DNA of 64,000 nt from Allopusillimonas sp048270225. Its GTDB lineage: Bacteria; Pseudomonadota; Gammaproteobacteria; Burkholderiales; Burkholderiaceae_B. The position numbers and the translations under genes were made by a program. Below, piece after piece: positions 56,421 through 64,000 of this stretch. Location: positions 90,943 through 154,942 of the forward strand of contig JBLWTG010000010.1 of the NCBI GenBank assembly GCA_048270225.1. Direction: 5' to 3'. The notes under the pieces were generated by a model. The model was not told where the DNA came from, did not search any database, and saw only the letters and a list, made by a program, of their open reading frames with translations. Positions within the stretch are counted from its first letter, which is position 1, and every line of letters starts with the position of its first letter.

Positions 56421-56645
56421 GTTGTTACTCCTGGTTTAGCGTGTAAATTATTAGACGGCCCATCTTTGGGCATGACCTGAAGAAAGCTTCAAGAGAGATG
56501 AGACGGCACCGTTCTCTCCGGTCAACGCGAAAGATACAGTTTCCGGCGCGTGTTCACCGAGGTTTTGCTGAGATCGCTCGGCTCTGTTGGGCACGCCGTT
56601 TGCTCGCGTCTCAAAGAGCATATTATCTATCGGGAGATGTCAGTC

Positions 56646-57713
56646 ATGGCAACGACGAGCAAGCGAGCCTTGTGGAAGGGGGCCATCTCATTTGGGCTTG
56701 TTCATATCCCAATTGCCCTGCATTCGGCGACCACAAGCCAGGGTATAGATTTCGATTGGTTGGATAGGCGCAGTATGGACCCCGTCGGCTATAAGCGCGT
56801 CAACAAGACCACAGGCAAGGAAATAGACAGAGACGACATCGTCAAGGGCATCGAGTATCAGGACGGTCAGTACGTGGTGCTATCTCCCGATGAGATACAG
56901 GCCGCCTACCCAAAGACCACACAGACCATAGAAATCGAAAGATTTGTCGCCATCGATGATATTCCCTTTGTGTATCTTGACCGTCCATATTACACCTCGC
57001 CCATCGCCAAAGGGGCAAAAGTCTATGCCTTGCTGCGAGAGGTGTTGCGCAAGACCGGCAAGGTCGGTATTGCCAAGGTGGTCATCCAGACGAAACAGCA
57101 CCTTGCCGTACTGATGCCTTGCGGGCCCGCCCTGATTCTCAATTTGTTGCGCTGGGGCGATGAAATACGATCCTGGGACGAGCTGGATCTTCCTGCGGAA
57201 GGCAAAGCGTCAACAGGACTTACCGCTAAAGAAATGGCCATGGGGGAACAACTGGTTCAGGACATGAGCGGCGTCTGGGAGCCTGCCGATTTTACGGACG
57301 GTTTCAAGGAGCAAATCCTCGAACTGGTCAGGGAGAAGGTGGAAAGCGGCGATACCGAAACCGTCAGCAGTATGGAGGATGGAGACGCGCAGACGACAGG
57401 CGGCGCCAAAATACTTGATCTGACCGACATGCTGAGGCGCAGTCTGGGTAGGGACAAGCGCGGAGCATCCGGTGCCACCAGGAAATCCTCCTCCAGAAAG
57501 CCGGCCTCCCGGACTTCAGGAGAGGCTTCGACGCCAAAGCCAGATCAGCAAGACAAGGCCAGCAAGGCGCGGGCAAAGACAAGCGCTGCCCGGCGCAGCG
57601 GCAAGAAGGTGAGTTCTTCGAACGGAAAAAAAACTGCAGCCCAGGCGACAGCAAAAAAATCCAATACCAAAACCTCCGGGAAATCGTCGTCCGGCGGACG
57701 CAAGGCCGCCTAA
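56646..57713 (+). CDS. ku: Ku DNA end-binding protein
   Basis: Ring-shaped homodimer that binds double-strand breaks and recruits LigD for end joining. The 355-residue product begins MATTSKRALWKGAISFGLVH, with the conserved Ku core to about residue 255. It then has a long Lys/Ser/Thr-rich tail (residues about 280-355), as in Ku variants that thread DNA. ATG 56646 fits GGGAG nine bases upstream; 56637 is possible. Nine bp before ligD. Confidence 0.92.
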   Translation: MATTSKRALWKGAISFGLVHIPIALHSATTSQGIDFDWLDRRSMDPVGYKRVNKTTGKEIDRDDIVKGIEYQDGQYVVLSPDEIQAAYPKTTQTIEIERFVAIDDIPFVYLDRPYYTSPIAKGAKVYALLREVLRKTGKVGIAKVVIQTKQHLAVLMPCGPALILNLLRWGDEIRSWDELDLPAEGKASTGLTAKEMAMGEQLVQDMSGVWEPADFTDGFKEQILELVREKVESGDTETVSSMEDGDAQTTGGAKILDLTDMLRRSLGRDKRGASGATRKSSSRKPASRTSGEASTPKPDQQDKASKARAKTSAARRSGKKVSSSNGKKTAAQATAKKSNTKTSGKSSSGGRKAA

Positions 57714-57722
57714 GGCTCAAGG

Positions 57723-60149
57723 ATGGCGAAATCAGATCCACTCAAGCCCTACAGGGCTAAGCGCGATTTCAGCAAAACACCTGAGCCCGGACATGATGGC
57801 CATGCCCAGGTTGGCAACTCGTCTTTCGTTGTCCAGAAACACTGGGCAAGCACGCTGCATTATGACTTTCGCCTGGAAATGAACGGTACGATGAAAAGCT
57901 GGGCAGTACCCAAGGGGCCCAGCCTTGACCCATCCGTCAAGCGCATGGCCGTGCAGGTGGAGGATCATCCGGTTTCCTACAATCAATTCGAAGGCGACAT
58001 TCCAGCAGGACAGTACGGTGCAGGAAAAGTCATCATCTGGGACAAGGGAAGCTGGCGCACCAACGGCGATCCGGCCAAAGCCTATCGTGCCGGCAAGCTG
58101 GAGTTCACGCTCAGCGGACACAAGCTGCAGGGGCTCTGGACGCTCGTTCGCATGGGCGGTAGGGATGGTAAACAAAAGCCTTGGTTGTTGGTCAAGCAAA
58201 AGGATGCATACGCGCGGTTGGCCAGCGAATTCAGCGTGCTGGATGAGTGTCCGGACAGCGTGTACAGCCAGGCCAAATCGTCGCTGTTGCCTGCCACGTT
58301 GTCACCCCAACTTGCCACGCTCGTGGATGCGCCTCCCGGTGATGCGGAAAATTGGATTTATGAAATCAAGTTCGACGGCTATCGCATGCTGGCCCGCATT
58401 GAAGGTAGGCAAGTGCGTTTGTATACGCGTAACGGCAATGATTGGACTGAAAGGTTGGCGGGGCTGGCGGCATGGCTCAAGAAAATGAAGCTGCCTGATG
58501 GCTGGTATGACGGCGAAATCGTCGTGCTCGACAAAAGCGGCCTGCCCGATTTTCAGGCGCTCCAGTCCGCATTCGATCATGCCAATGAAAGCGAGGTGAT
58601 TTATTTTCTGTTTGATTTACCTTACTGCGATGGAAGCGATCTGCGACGCGTTCCTTTGTCGTTACGTCGCGAAAAGCTCGAAGCCTTGCTGGCGGAGCGG
58701 ATGCCGCCAGGGGGGCAGGGCCCGGTACGCTTCAGTGCTGCGTTCGACGCGAACGCGCAGAATCTATATGCCAGCGCATGCCGCATGGGGCTCGAGGGCG
58801 TGATCGGTAAGAAAAAGAATGCGCCATACCGGGCACGACGTTCGGGTGACTGGATCAAGCTCAAGTGCACCCTCAGGCAAGAGTTTGTCATTGGCGGCTT
58901 TACAGAGCCTAAGGGATCACGCGAGGGCGTAGGTTCGCTGCTTCTTGGCGTCCATGACGAAGCCGGCAAGTTACGCTATGCTGGCAATGTCGGAACCGGC
59001 TTCGATAGTAAAAACCTCAGACAGATCCGGCGCAAGCTTGACGTCCTGACAGCCTCAAGCAGCCCATTTGCCGATACGACCGGGGTCTATCGCAAGGCCC
59101 GCTGGGTGCACCCTTCCATGCTGGCCGAAGTCTCGTTCTCCGAATGGACGCGAGACGGCCACATACGACATTCCGTGTTTCATGGGCTGCGGACGGACAA
59201 ACCCGCCGTGGCCGTTACCAGGGAGAGCAGTATGCCAACCAGGGGCAAGCCACCCTCCGGCCAGCAGCGCGGCTTACTCGATAAATTAAAGGTTACTCAT
59301 CCTCAGCGAATCGTGGATGATTCAACAGGCGTCAGCAAAATCGAGGTGATGCGCTTTTATGCCTTGGTCGCCCCGTTGATCATGTCTCATCTGAAAGCGA
59401 GGCCTGTCTCATTGGTCCGTGCGCCCGAAGGCGTGAAAGGGCAGATGTTCTTCCAGAAGCATATGGACATCTCGAGCATGCCAGGCTTGCGCACGTTGTC
59501 CACACGGCTGGATCCAGGACATGAGCCGCTGCTGGAAATTTCCACTGCGCAAGGGGTGCTGGTCGCTGCGCAAATGAATGTGTTGGAGCTGCATACCTGG
59601 AATGCTGTCAAGTCCAATATAGGAAAACCCGACCGCATGATTTTCGATCTTGACCCCGGCAAGGGTGTGGGCTGGTCGGCGATGCAAGAGGCAGCGCTGG
59701 TTCTGCATGCATTTCTGCAAGAGCTCGGGCTTGAGTCTTTCGTTAAAACCAGCGGTGGCAAAGGCCTGCACATTGTCGTGCCAATACAGCGCCGCCACGA
59801 TTGGGATACGGTAAAGGATTTTGCGAAGGCTGTCGTGGACCATATGGCCAGCACGCTGCCTCGGCGATTCTCTTCAAAAAGCGGCCCGCGCAACCGTATC
59901 GGAAAAATCTTCATCGATTACCTGCGCAATGGTTTCGGTTCCACCACGGTATCGGCGTGGTCGCTCAGGGCCCGGCCAGGCATGGGGGTTTCGGTGCCGA
60001 TAGACTGGTCTGAGGTGGAAAAGCTCGCAAGTTCAAGCCACTGGCATATCCGCAATATTCACGAAAGGGTGAGTGTCGGAAACAATCCATGGGCCGCTTA
60101 TGGCGCTGTGTCGCAAACCCTTACCCAGGCAATGAAGAAACTGGGATAA
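57723..60149 (+). CDS. ligD: Multifunctional ATP-dependent DNA ligase LigD
   Basis: End-joining enzyme with three activities in order PE-LIG-POL. The 3'-phosphoesterase domain covers about 1-160 (HYDFRLEMNGTMKSWAVPKG). The ligase domain has catalytic K216 in KFDGYR, with GVIGKKKNAPYR later. The primase-polymerase domain lies at about 525-808 (FDLDPGKGVGWS metal site, KTSGGKGLHIVVP). 808 residues is normal for Pseudomonas-type LigD. Operon partner of ku. Confidence 0.95.
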   Translation: MAKSDPLKPYRAKRDFSKTPEPGHDGHAQVGNSSFVVQKHWASTLHYDFRLEMNGTMKSWAVPKGPSLDPSVKRMAVQVEDHPVSYNQFEGDIPAGQYGAGKVIIWDKGSWRTNGDPAKAYRAGKLEFTLSGHKLQGLWTLVRMGGRDGKQKPWLLVKQKDAYARLASEFSVLDECPDSVYSQAKSSLLPATLSPQLATLVDAPPGDAENWIYEIKFDGYRMLARIEGRQVRLYTRNGNDWTERLAGLAAWLKKMKLPDGWYDGEIVVLDKSGLPDFQALQSAFDHANESEVIYFLFDLPYCDGSDLRRVPLSLRREKLEALLAERMPPGGQGPVRFSAAFDANAQNLYASACRMGLEGVIGKKKNAPYRARRSGDWIKLKCTLRQEFVIGGFTEPKGSREGVGSLLLGVHDEAGKLRYAGNVGTGFDSKNLRQIRRKLDVLTASSSPFADTTGVYRKARWVHPSMLAEVSFSEWTRDGHIRHSVFHGLRTDKPAVAVTRESSMPTRGKPPSGQQRGLLDKLKVTHPQRIVDDSTGVSKIEVMRFYALVAPLIMSHLKARPVSLVRAPEGVKGQMFFQKHMDISSMPGLRTLSTRLDPGHEPLLEISTAQGVLVAAQMNVLELHTWNAVKSNIGKPDRMIFDLDPGKGVGWSAMQEAALVLHAFLQELGLESFVKTSGGKGLHIVVPIQRRHDWDTVKDFAKAVVDHMASTLPRRFSSKSGPRNRIGKIFIDYLRNGFGSTTVSAWSLRARPGMGVSVPIDWSEVEKLASSSHWHIRNIHERVSVGNNPWAAYGAVSQTLTQAMKKLG

Positions 60150-60232
60150 CGGCCTCTTGCGGGTCTGTCGAGGCGTTGGAGGGCAGAGTGGTCGTAACCC
60201 GGCTGCCGTTCATGCGATGTGCCTGTCTGTAG

Positions 60233-61210
60233 CTACTTATCGCTTGCAGGCATAGTGCTGGACGCCAAGGTGCTGACTTGCTGGTAACGACCAGGCGTTT
60301 GTGGCTTGACGAACACCGCTGTCACATTGGGATGGGCCTCCCTGATGCGCTGTTCCAGTTCGATTACGACCTGCTCAATGTCTGGCGTGCGCAGCGCATC
60401 CTCCATCTCTATGCTCACCGCCGCCACGATTTCGGTGGGAGATACATGTACCGACAGCAGGCCGTTGACGCGTACGATGCCTTGAACATTGCCTGCAATG
60501 CGCAGCATGGATTCGCGCGTACTACGGTCTGCGGCCTCGCCGATCAGCAGCCCTTTGGTTTCGCGAGCCAGCAGCCAGGCTGTGAAAGCCAGCGTCACGC
60601 CTATACACACGGACGCAATACCGTCCAGCATAGGTTGTTGAAGTGTCACGGAGAAATGCACCCCAAGAAATGCAATGAGTATGCCTATCAGGGCGGCACT
60701 GTCTTCGAGCAGCACGATGAAGGTGGGTGGGTTCTTGCTGCGTACGAACAGCCTGAATACTTCGGCATAAGGTCTTCCTCCACGAAATTTATGCAGTGTA
60801 TAGATCCACGAGGCCCCCTCGAACAGGGCCGCCAACCCCAGCACGATGTATGTCACGTGCGCATGTTTGATGGGTTCGGGGTGAAGTATGTGCGAAACCC
60901 CTTCGTAAAGCGACGCGCCGGCGCCTGCCGTGAAGATCAGCAGGGCGACGACGAAGCTCCAGAAGTATATTTCCCGTCCGTAGCCCAGGGGATGTTCATC
61001 GTCGGGTTTTTTGCTGGCGCGGCGCAGGCCGTACAGCAATAGTACCTCATTGGTAATGTCCACCAGCGAGTGAAAACCTTCGCTGAGCATCGCGGAACTG
61101 CCCGTGATGCCGGCGGCGATGAATTTGCTGATGGCAACGAGCGTATTGCCGGCAAGCGCAACATAGACGATACGGGATGAATACCCGTCTTTGGGCGATG
61201 TGCGTGTCAT
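60233..61210 (-). CDS. Cation diffusion facilitator (CDF) family transporter
   Basis: Inner-membrane metal/proton antiporter of 325 residues. About six membrane segments run from AGNTLVAISKFIAAG to residue 215, with metal-site patterns FHSLVDITNE (segment 2) and EDSAALIG (segment 5). A C-terminal cytoplasmic dimer domain follows. The HSLVD/EDSAA variation differs from the Zn-type HxxxD pair, so the metal is uncertain (Zn, Mn or Fe). Convergent with ligD. Confidence 0.87.
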   Translation of the reverse strand: MTRTSPKDGYSSRIVYVALAGNTLVAISKFIAAGITGSSAMLSEGFHSLVDITNEVLLLYGLRRASKKPDDEHPLGYGREIYFWSFVVALLIFTAGAGASLYEGVSHILHPEPIKHAHVTYIVLGLAALFEGASWIYTLHKFRGGRPYAEVFRLFVRSKNPPTFIVLLEDSAALIGILIAFLGVHFSVTLQQPMLDGIASVCIGVTLAFTAWLLARETKGLLIGEAADRSTRESMLRIAGNVQGIVRVNGLLSVHVSPTEIVAAVSIEMEDALRTPDIEQVVIELEQRIREAHPNVTAVFVKPQTPGRYQQVSTLASSTMPASDK

Positions 61211-61245
61211 CCCGTATTACGCTTCATTTCGCAGAGTAGTGGTCA

Positions 61246-63015
61246 TCAATCTGCCCACCATTGCTTGATAGTCGCCCGCAGCGCCGCCGGACCTGAAGCA
61301 TCTTCCTTGATGATTGCCTGTAGGTATGCTTTTGCCTGTTTGGGTTCGATATGGGGTGGTAAAGGCGGGACTTCCGGATCGGTCACCATCTCCAGCACCG
61401 TTGGTCTATCGGCTGCGATGGCTGTTTCCCACGCATTGGCGATTTCTTCGGGATCTTCCACACGCACGCCGTTCAGTCCGAGTAACTGGGCGTAGTCGGC
61501 ATAAGGAAAACGCGGGAGGAGTTGCGAATCTTTGAACCGTGGATCGCCTCCCAATACGCGCTGCTCCCAGGTCACCTGGTTCAGGTCGCCGTTGTTCAGT
61601 ACCATGACAATCAGGTTCGGATTGGACCAGTCTTCCCATCGTGCGGCGAGCGTGATAAGGGCATTCAGACCGTTCATCTGCATTGCGCCGTCGCCAACAA
61701 GGGCAAATACCGGCCGGTCGGGAAATGCCAGTTTGGCTGCAAGGGCATAGGGCAGGCCGCAGCCCATGCTTGCCAGCCCGCCGGACAGCGAACCGGACAT
61801 GCCTTCGCGTATTTTGAGATCGCGCGCATACCAATTGGCGGTTGATCCAGAGTCGCAGGTAATGATGCTCCGGTCAGGAAGTTGCGACGATAGCTCCCAA
61901 AAGACCCGTTGCGGATTCATAGGCTTTGCCTCGACCATGGCCCGAGTCTCTATGCCTTTCCACCACTGCGATACTTTCTTTTCTATGGACTCGCGCCACT
62001 TGCGTTTTTCTTTATGCTCGAGCAAGGGAATCAGCGCCGAGAGCGTGACCTTGCTGTCTCCAACCAGGCCAATCTCCACTGGGTAGCGCAGATTCAACCG
62101 ACGACCGTCCCGATCAATCTGTACTGCGCGAGTTTTCCCTTCTGGCGGCAGGAACTCTGCATAAGGAAATGCGGTGCCTATCATCAGCAGGCGATCACAT
62201 TCGTTCATCATTTCCCAGCTTGGCTTGGTGCCTAGCAGCCCTATGGCGCCTGTCACATAGGGGAGGGCGTCGGGAATAGCAGCCTTGCCCAGCAAGGCTT
62301 TTGCCACGCCTGCGCCCAATAGTTCGGCAACTTGCTGTACTTGTTCGGATGCTCCCAATGCGCCGGCGCCTATTAGTATTGCTACCCGTTCTCCACTATT
62401 CAGAACGTCTGCTGCCTGTTGGAGACTAAAGGGATCAGGCAGATTGGAGTGTGCTGTGTAACCAATTCCGGTATGCACGGTGCCGTGCTCGCGTGGAGGT
62501 TGTGCGACGGCGGGCAGATCCTGGACGTCGTTGGGGACGATGATGCAGGTCACGCAACGTTGTTCCATCGCAATACGCAGGGCACGGTCGACCATATGCC
62601 TGGCCTGCAACGGACTGGATAGTACGTGGACGAACTCATGCGCTACATCCTTGAACAGGTTTGCCAGGTCGACCTCTTGCTGGTAGTCGCCGCCCAGGGC
62701 GGAGCGTGCCTGTTGCCCCACGATAGCCACCACGGGCTGATGGTCCATCTTGGCGTCATACAGGCCATTTAAAAGATGGATGGCGCCCGGTCCGGATGTC
62801 GCCATACAGACACCCACCTGATCGGTGAATTTCGCATGGGCGCAGGCCATGAACGCCGCCATCTCTTCATGACGAGTTTGCACAAATTCGAGCTGTTCTT
62901 TACTGCGGCCAAATGCGCCTATCAGCCCGTTGATGCCGTCACCCGGGTAACCAAATATCCGCCGGATTCCCCATTGGGACAGGCGGGTCAGCATAAAGTC
63001 TGAAACAGTTGTCAT
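61246..63015 (-). CDS. ThDP-dependent enzyme, pyruvate oxidase (PoxB)-like
   Basis: A 589-residue thiamine-diphosphate enzyme. The N-terminal PYR domain carries the catalytic glutamate (TRHEEMAAF), the middle FAD/DHS-like domain spans about 190-330, and the C-terminal PP domain has GDGAMQMNG with NNGDLNQVTWEQR. The closest memory match is the YdaP/PoxB pyruvate dehydrogenase (quinone) group. The membrane-binding C-terminal helix of E. coli PoxB is not obvious. Substrate unproven. Start ATG 63015 with GAGGAG upstream; longer frame lacks homology. Confidence 0.83.
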   Translation of the reverse strand: MTTVSDFMLTRLSQWGIRRIFGYPGDGINGLIGAFGRSKEQLEFVQTRHEEMAAFMACAHAKFTDQVGVCMATSGPGAIHLLNGLYDAKMDHQPVVAIVGQQARSALGGDYQQEVDLANLFKDVAHEFVHVLSSPLQARHMVDRALRIAMEQRCVTCIIVPNDVQDLPAVAQPPREHGTVHTGIGYTAHSNLPDPFSLQQAADVLNSGERVAILIGAGALGASEQVQQVAELLGAGVAKALLGKAAIPDALPYVTGAIGLLGTKPSWEMMNECDRLLMIGTAFPYAEFLPPEGKTRAVQIDRDGRRLNLRYPVEIGLVGDSKVTLSALIPLLEHKEKRKWRESIEKKVSQWWKGIETRAMVEAKPMNPQRVFWELSSQLPDRSIITCDSGSTANWYARDLKIREGMSGSLSGGLASMGCGLPYALAAKLAFPDRPVFALVGDGAMQMNGLNALITLAARWEDWSNPNLIVMVLNNGDLNQVTWEQRVLGGDPRFKDSQLLPRFPYADYAQLLGLNGVRVEDPEEIANAWETAIAADRPTVLEMVTDPEVPPLPPHIEPKQAKAYLQAIIKEDASGPAALRATIKQWWAD

Positions 63016-63159
63016 GCACGACACTCCTCGGAAAATCATTTCCAGCAAGTGCAGCAACTTTTATACCCGTGATGTCACATTGTGCGCCTTGTGGGGGGAG
63101 AAGGCTGCTCAGGCACGCTGCTTGCCAGCTTTTGATTCTCGACCCTTCAGGACACCGCA

Positions 63160-63558
63160 ATGCAAGCCACTTTTCAAAAATTCTCGGAAAATGCGGCCAA
63201 GGCAGCTGGCTCTCCCTGGGCCTTCTGTCTAGCGCTGGTCCTGGTTCTTGTCTGGGTCATTTCGGGGCCGGTCTTTGGGTTTTCAGATACCTGGCAATTG
63301 ATTATCAATACGGGAACCACCATCGTTACTTTCGTGATGGTCTTTCTCATTCAGAATGCGCAGAATCGAGACTCCCTGGCCCTGCAGCTCAAGGTAGATG
63401 AGTTGTTGTCCTGCATGAAAGGCGCCCGCATGGAGATGATGGATCTGGAAGAGTTGAGCGAAGAGCAGTTAGACCGCTTGCGTGAAAAATTTGAACAACA
63501 GGCGCGCACAAAATCCGGTGGCTCGGGGGCGTCGAGTGACAGCACAGCACAGGCTTGA
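63160..63558 (+). CDS. Low-affinity iron permease family membrane protein
   Basis: A 132-residue protein with two membrane segments (FCLALVLVLVWVISGPVFG and IINTGTTIVTFVMVFLIQNAQNRD) that match the small bacterial low-affinity iron permease family (PF04120), then a charged, probably coiled-coil tail (EELSEEQLDRLREKF). Transport function is by family name only. Divergent from the PoxB-like gene. Confidence 0.8.
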   Translation: MQATFQKFSENAAKAAGSPWAFCLALVLVLVWVISGPVFGFSDTWQLIINTGTTIVTFVMVFLIQNAQNRDSLALQLKVDELLSCMKGARMEMMDLEELSEEQLDRLREKFEQQARTKSGGSGASSDSTAQA

Positions 63559-63596
63559 TGTAATGCCCGGGCCAGGTCCGGCGCGGTGCACGCCTG

Positions 63597-63876
63597 TCAG
63601 CACTCAACAATATTGACAGCCAGACCGCCGCGAGAGGTTTCCTTGTATTTGCTCATCATGTCAGCGCCGGTTTCCCGCATGGTCTTGATGACATTGTCGA
63701 GACTGACGCTGTGAACGCCATCGCCGCGCAATGCCATGCGTGCGGCGTTGATCGCCTTAACTGAGGCAATCGCGTTTCGCTCTATACAGGGAATCTGCAC
63801 CAGACCACCCACCGGGTCGCAGGTCAGCCCCAGGTGATGTTCCATGCCGATTTCTGCGGCGTTTTCAACCTGGGAG
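63597..63876 (-). pseudogene. sdaA: L-serine ammonia-lyase C-terminal fragment
   Basis: The last 90 or so residues of the iron-sulfur L-serine dehydratase: QVENAAEIGMEHHLGLTCDP, VQIPCIERNA, KTMRETGADM and a C-terminal NIVEC. The cysteines and C-terminal Cys suit the [4Fe-4S]-site and tail-ligand pattern of the family. The N-terminal roughly 370 residues are absent; the frame continues into transposase sequence instead. Either IS-truncated or an assembly join. Confidence 0.75.
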
Positions 63877-64000
63877 GGGGCACCACCACAGCTACCCGCA
63901 AAGTAGGACGGTGACCACAGGGCACCACCCCACAGTTTCTTGCGGATGCTCGGGTAGTTCTTCTTACGAATCATCCGGCTGGACACACCCTTGATGCTGT
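63877..64000 (-). mobile_element. tnpA: IS200/IS605 transposase (TnpA) fragment fused to sdaA
   Basis: The frame entering from the right edge reads KGVSSRMIRKK, IRKKLWGGALWSPSYFAG and SCGGAP, the well-known C-terminal part of IS200/IS605 Y1 transposases (about residues 80-120), and then runs without a stop into sdaA. The catalytic tyrosine region that should follow (IRQYIEQQ) is replaced. The rest lies outside the window. Confidence 0.75.

Overview
The window looks like a chromosome segment of a GC-rich betaproteobacterium of the order Burkholderiales, most likely family Alcaligenaceae (Bordetella/Advenella-like). This rests on protein resemblance and on core gene groups common in that family (the COG4255-like gene with recJ, lolC-lolD-tatD-comEC, greB, purL, guaB, guaA). 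The species is my inference. I saw no rRNA, tRNA or CRISPR array.

Layout. 1-3.0 kb (minus): a polyamine-type ABC transporter running off the left edge. 3.2-3.8 kb: a hemerythrin. 4.0-7.7 kb (plus): a nitrate/sulfonate/taurine-type ABC transporter with two different binding proteins, then an Asp/Glu racemase. 8.5-13.4 kb: cysE, a DUF2007 protein, a PAP2 phosphatase, an HxlR regulator divergent from a SnoaL-VOC fusion, and a BASS transporter. 13.6-22.3 kb: recJ and neighbour, lolC-lolD, tatD, comEC and a conserved hypothetical gene. 22.3-31.3 kb (minus): narG-narH-narJ-narI-parvulin-narK, with a perfect FNR/ANR box upstream of narG, so nitrate respiration under low oxygen is expected. 31.7-36.9 kb (plus): a complete branched-chain 2-oxoacid dehydrogenase operon (E1 alpha, E1 beta, E2, E3). 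37.0-49.2 kb: hydrolases, a PHP phosphatase, greB, purL, guaB, an MFS exporter and guaA, that is, the late steps of purine and GMP synthesis.

49.2-55.7 kb is accessory DNA. The last 12 bp of guaA recur exactly at 52410-52421, the pattern left by an integrative element in the guaA 3' end. Between the repeats lie a zeta-toxin-like ATPase with a translationally coupled 63-residue partner, flanked by two related hairpin elements, and an AbiEi/AbiEii toxin-antitoxin pair. Beyond the second repeat are a miniature IS-like element inserted in the loop of an intrinsic terminator, two antitoxin genes whose PIN toxins have decayed, a LysR/RidA pair and a frameshifted integrase fragment.

55.7-63.6 kb carries a DJ-1/PfpI-family protein, a Ku-LigD end-joining pair, a CDF metal transporter, a PoxB-like ThDP enzyme and a small iron-permease-family membrane protein. 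At the right edge the C-terminus of L-serine ammonia-lyase is joined in frame to an IS200/IS605 transposase fragment. This is either a real IS-mediated truncation of sdaA or an assembly join.

The best places to look for something new are the zeta/63-residue module with its flanking hairpins, and the record of insertion and decay around the guaA att repeats.
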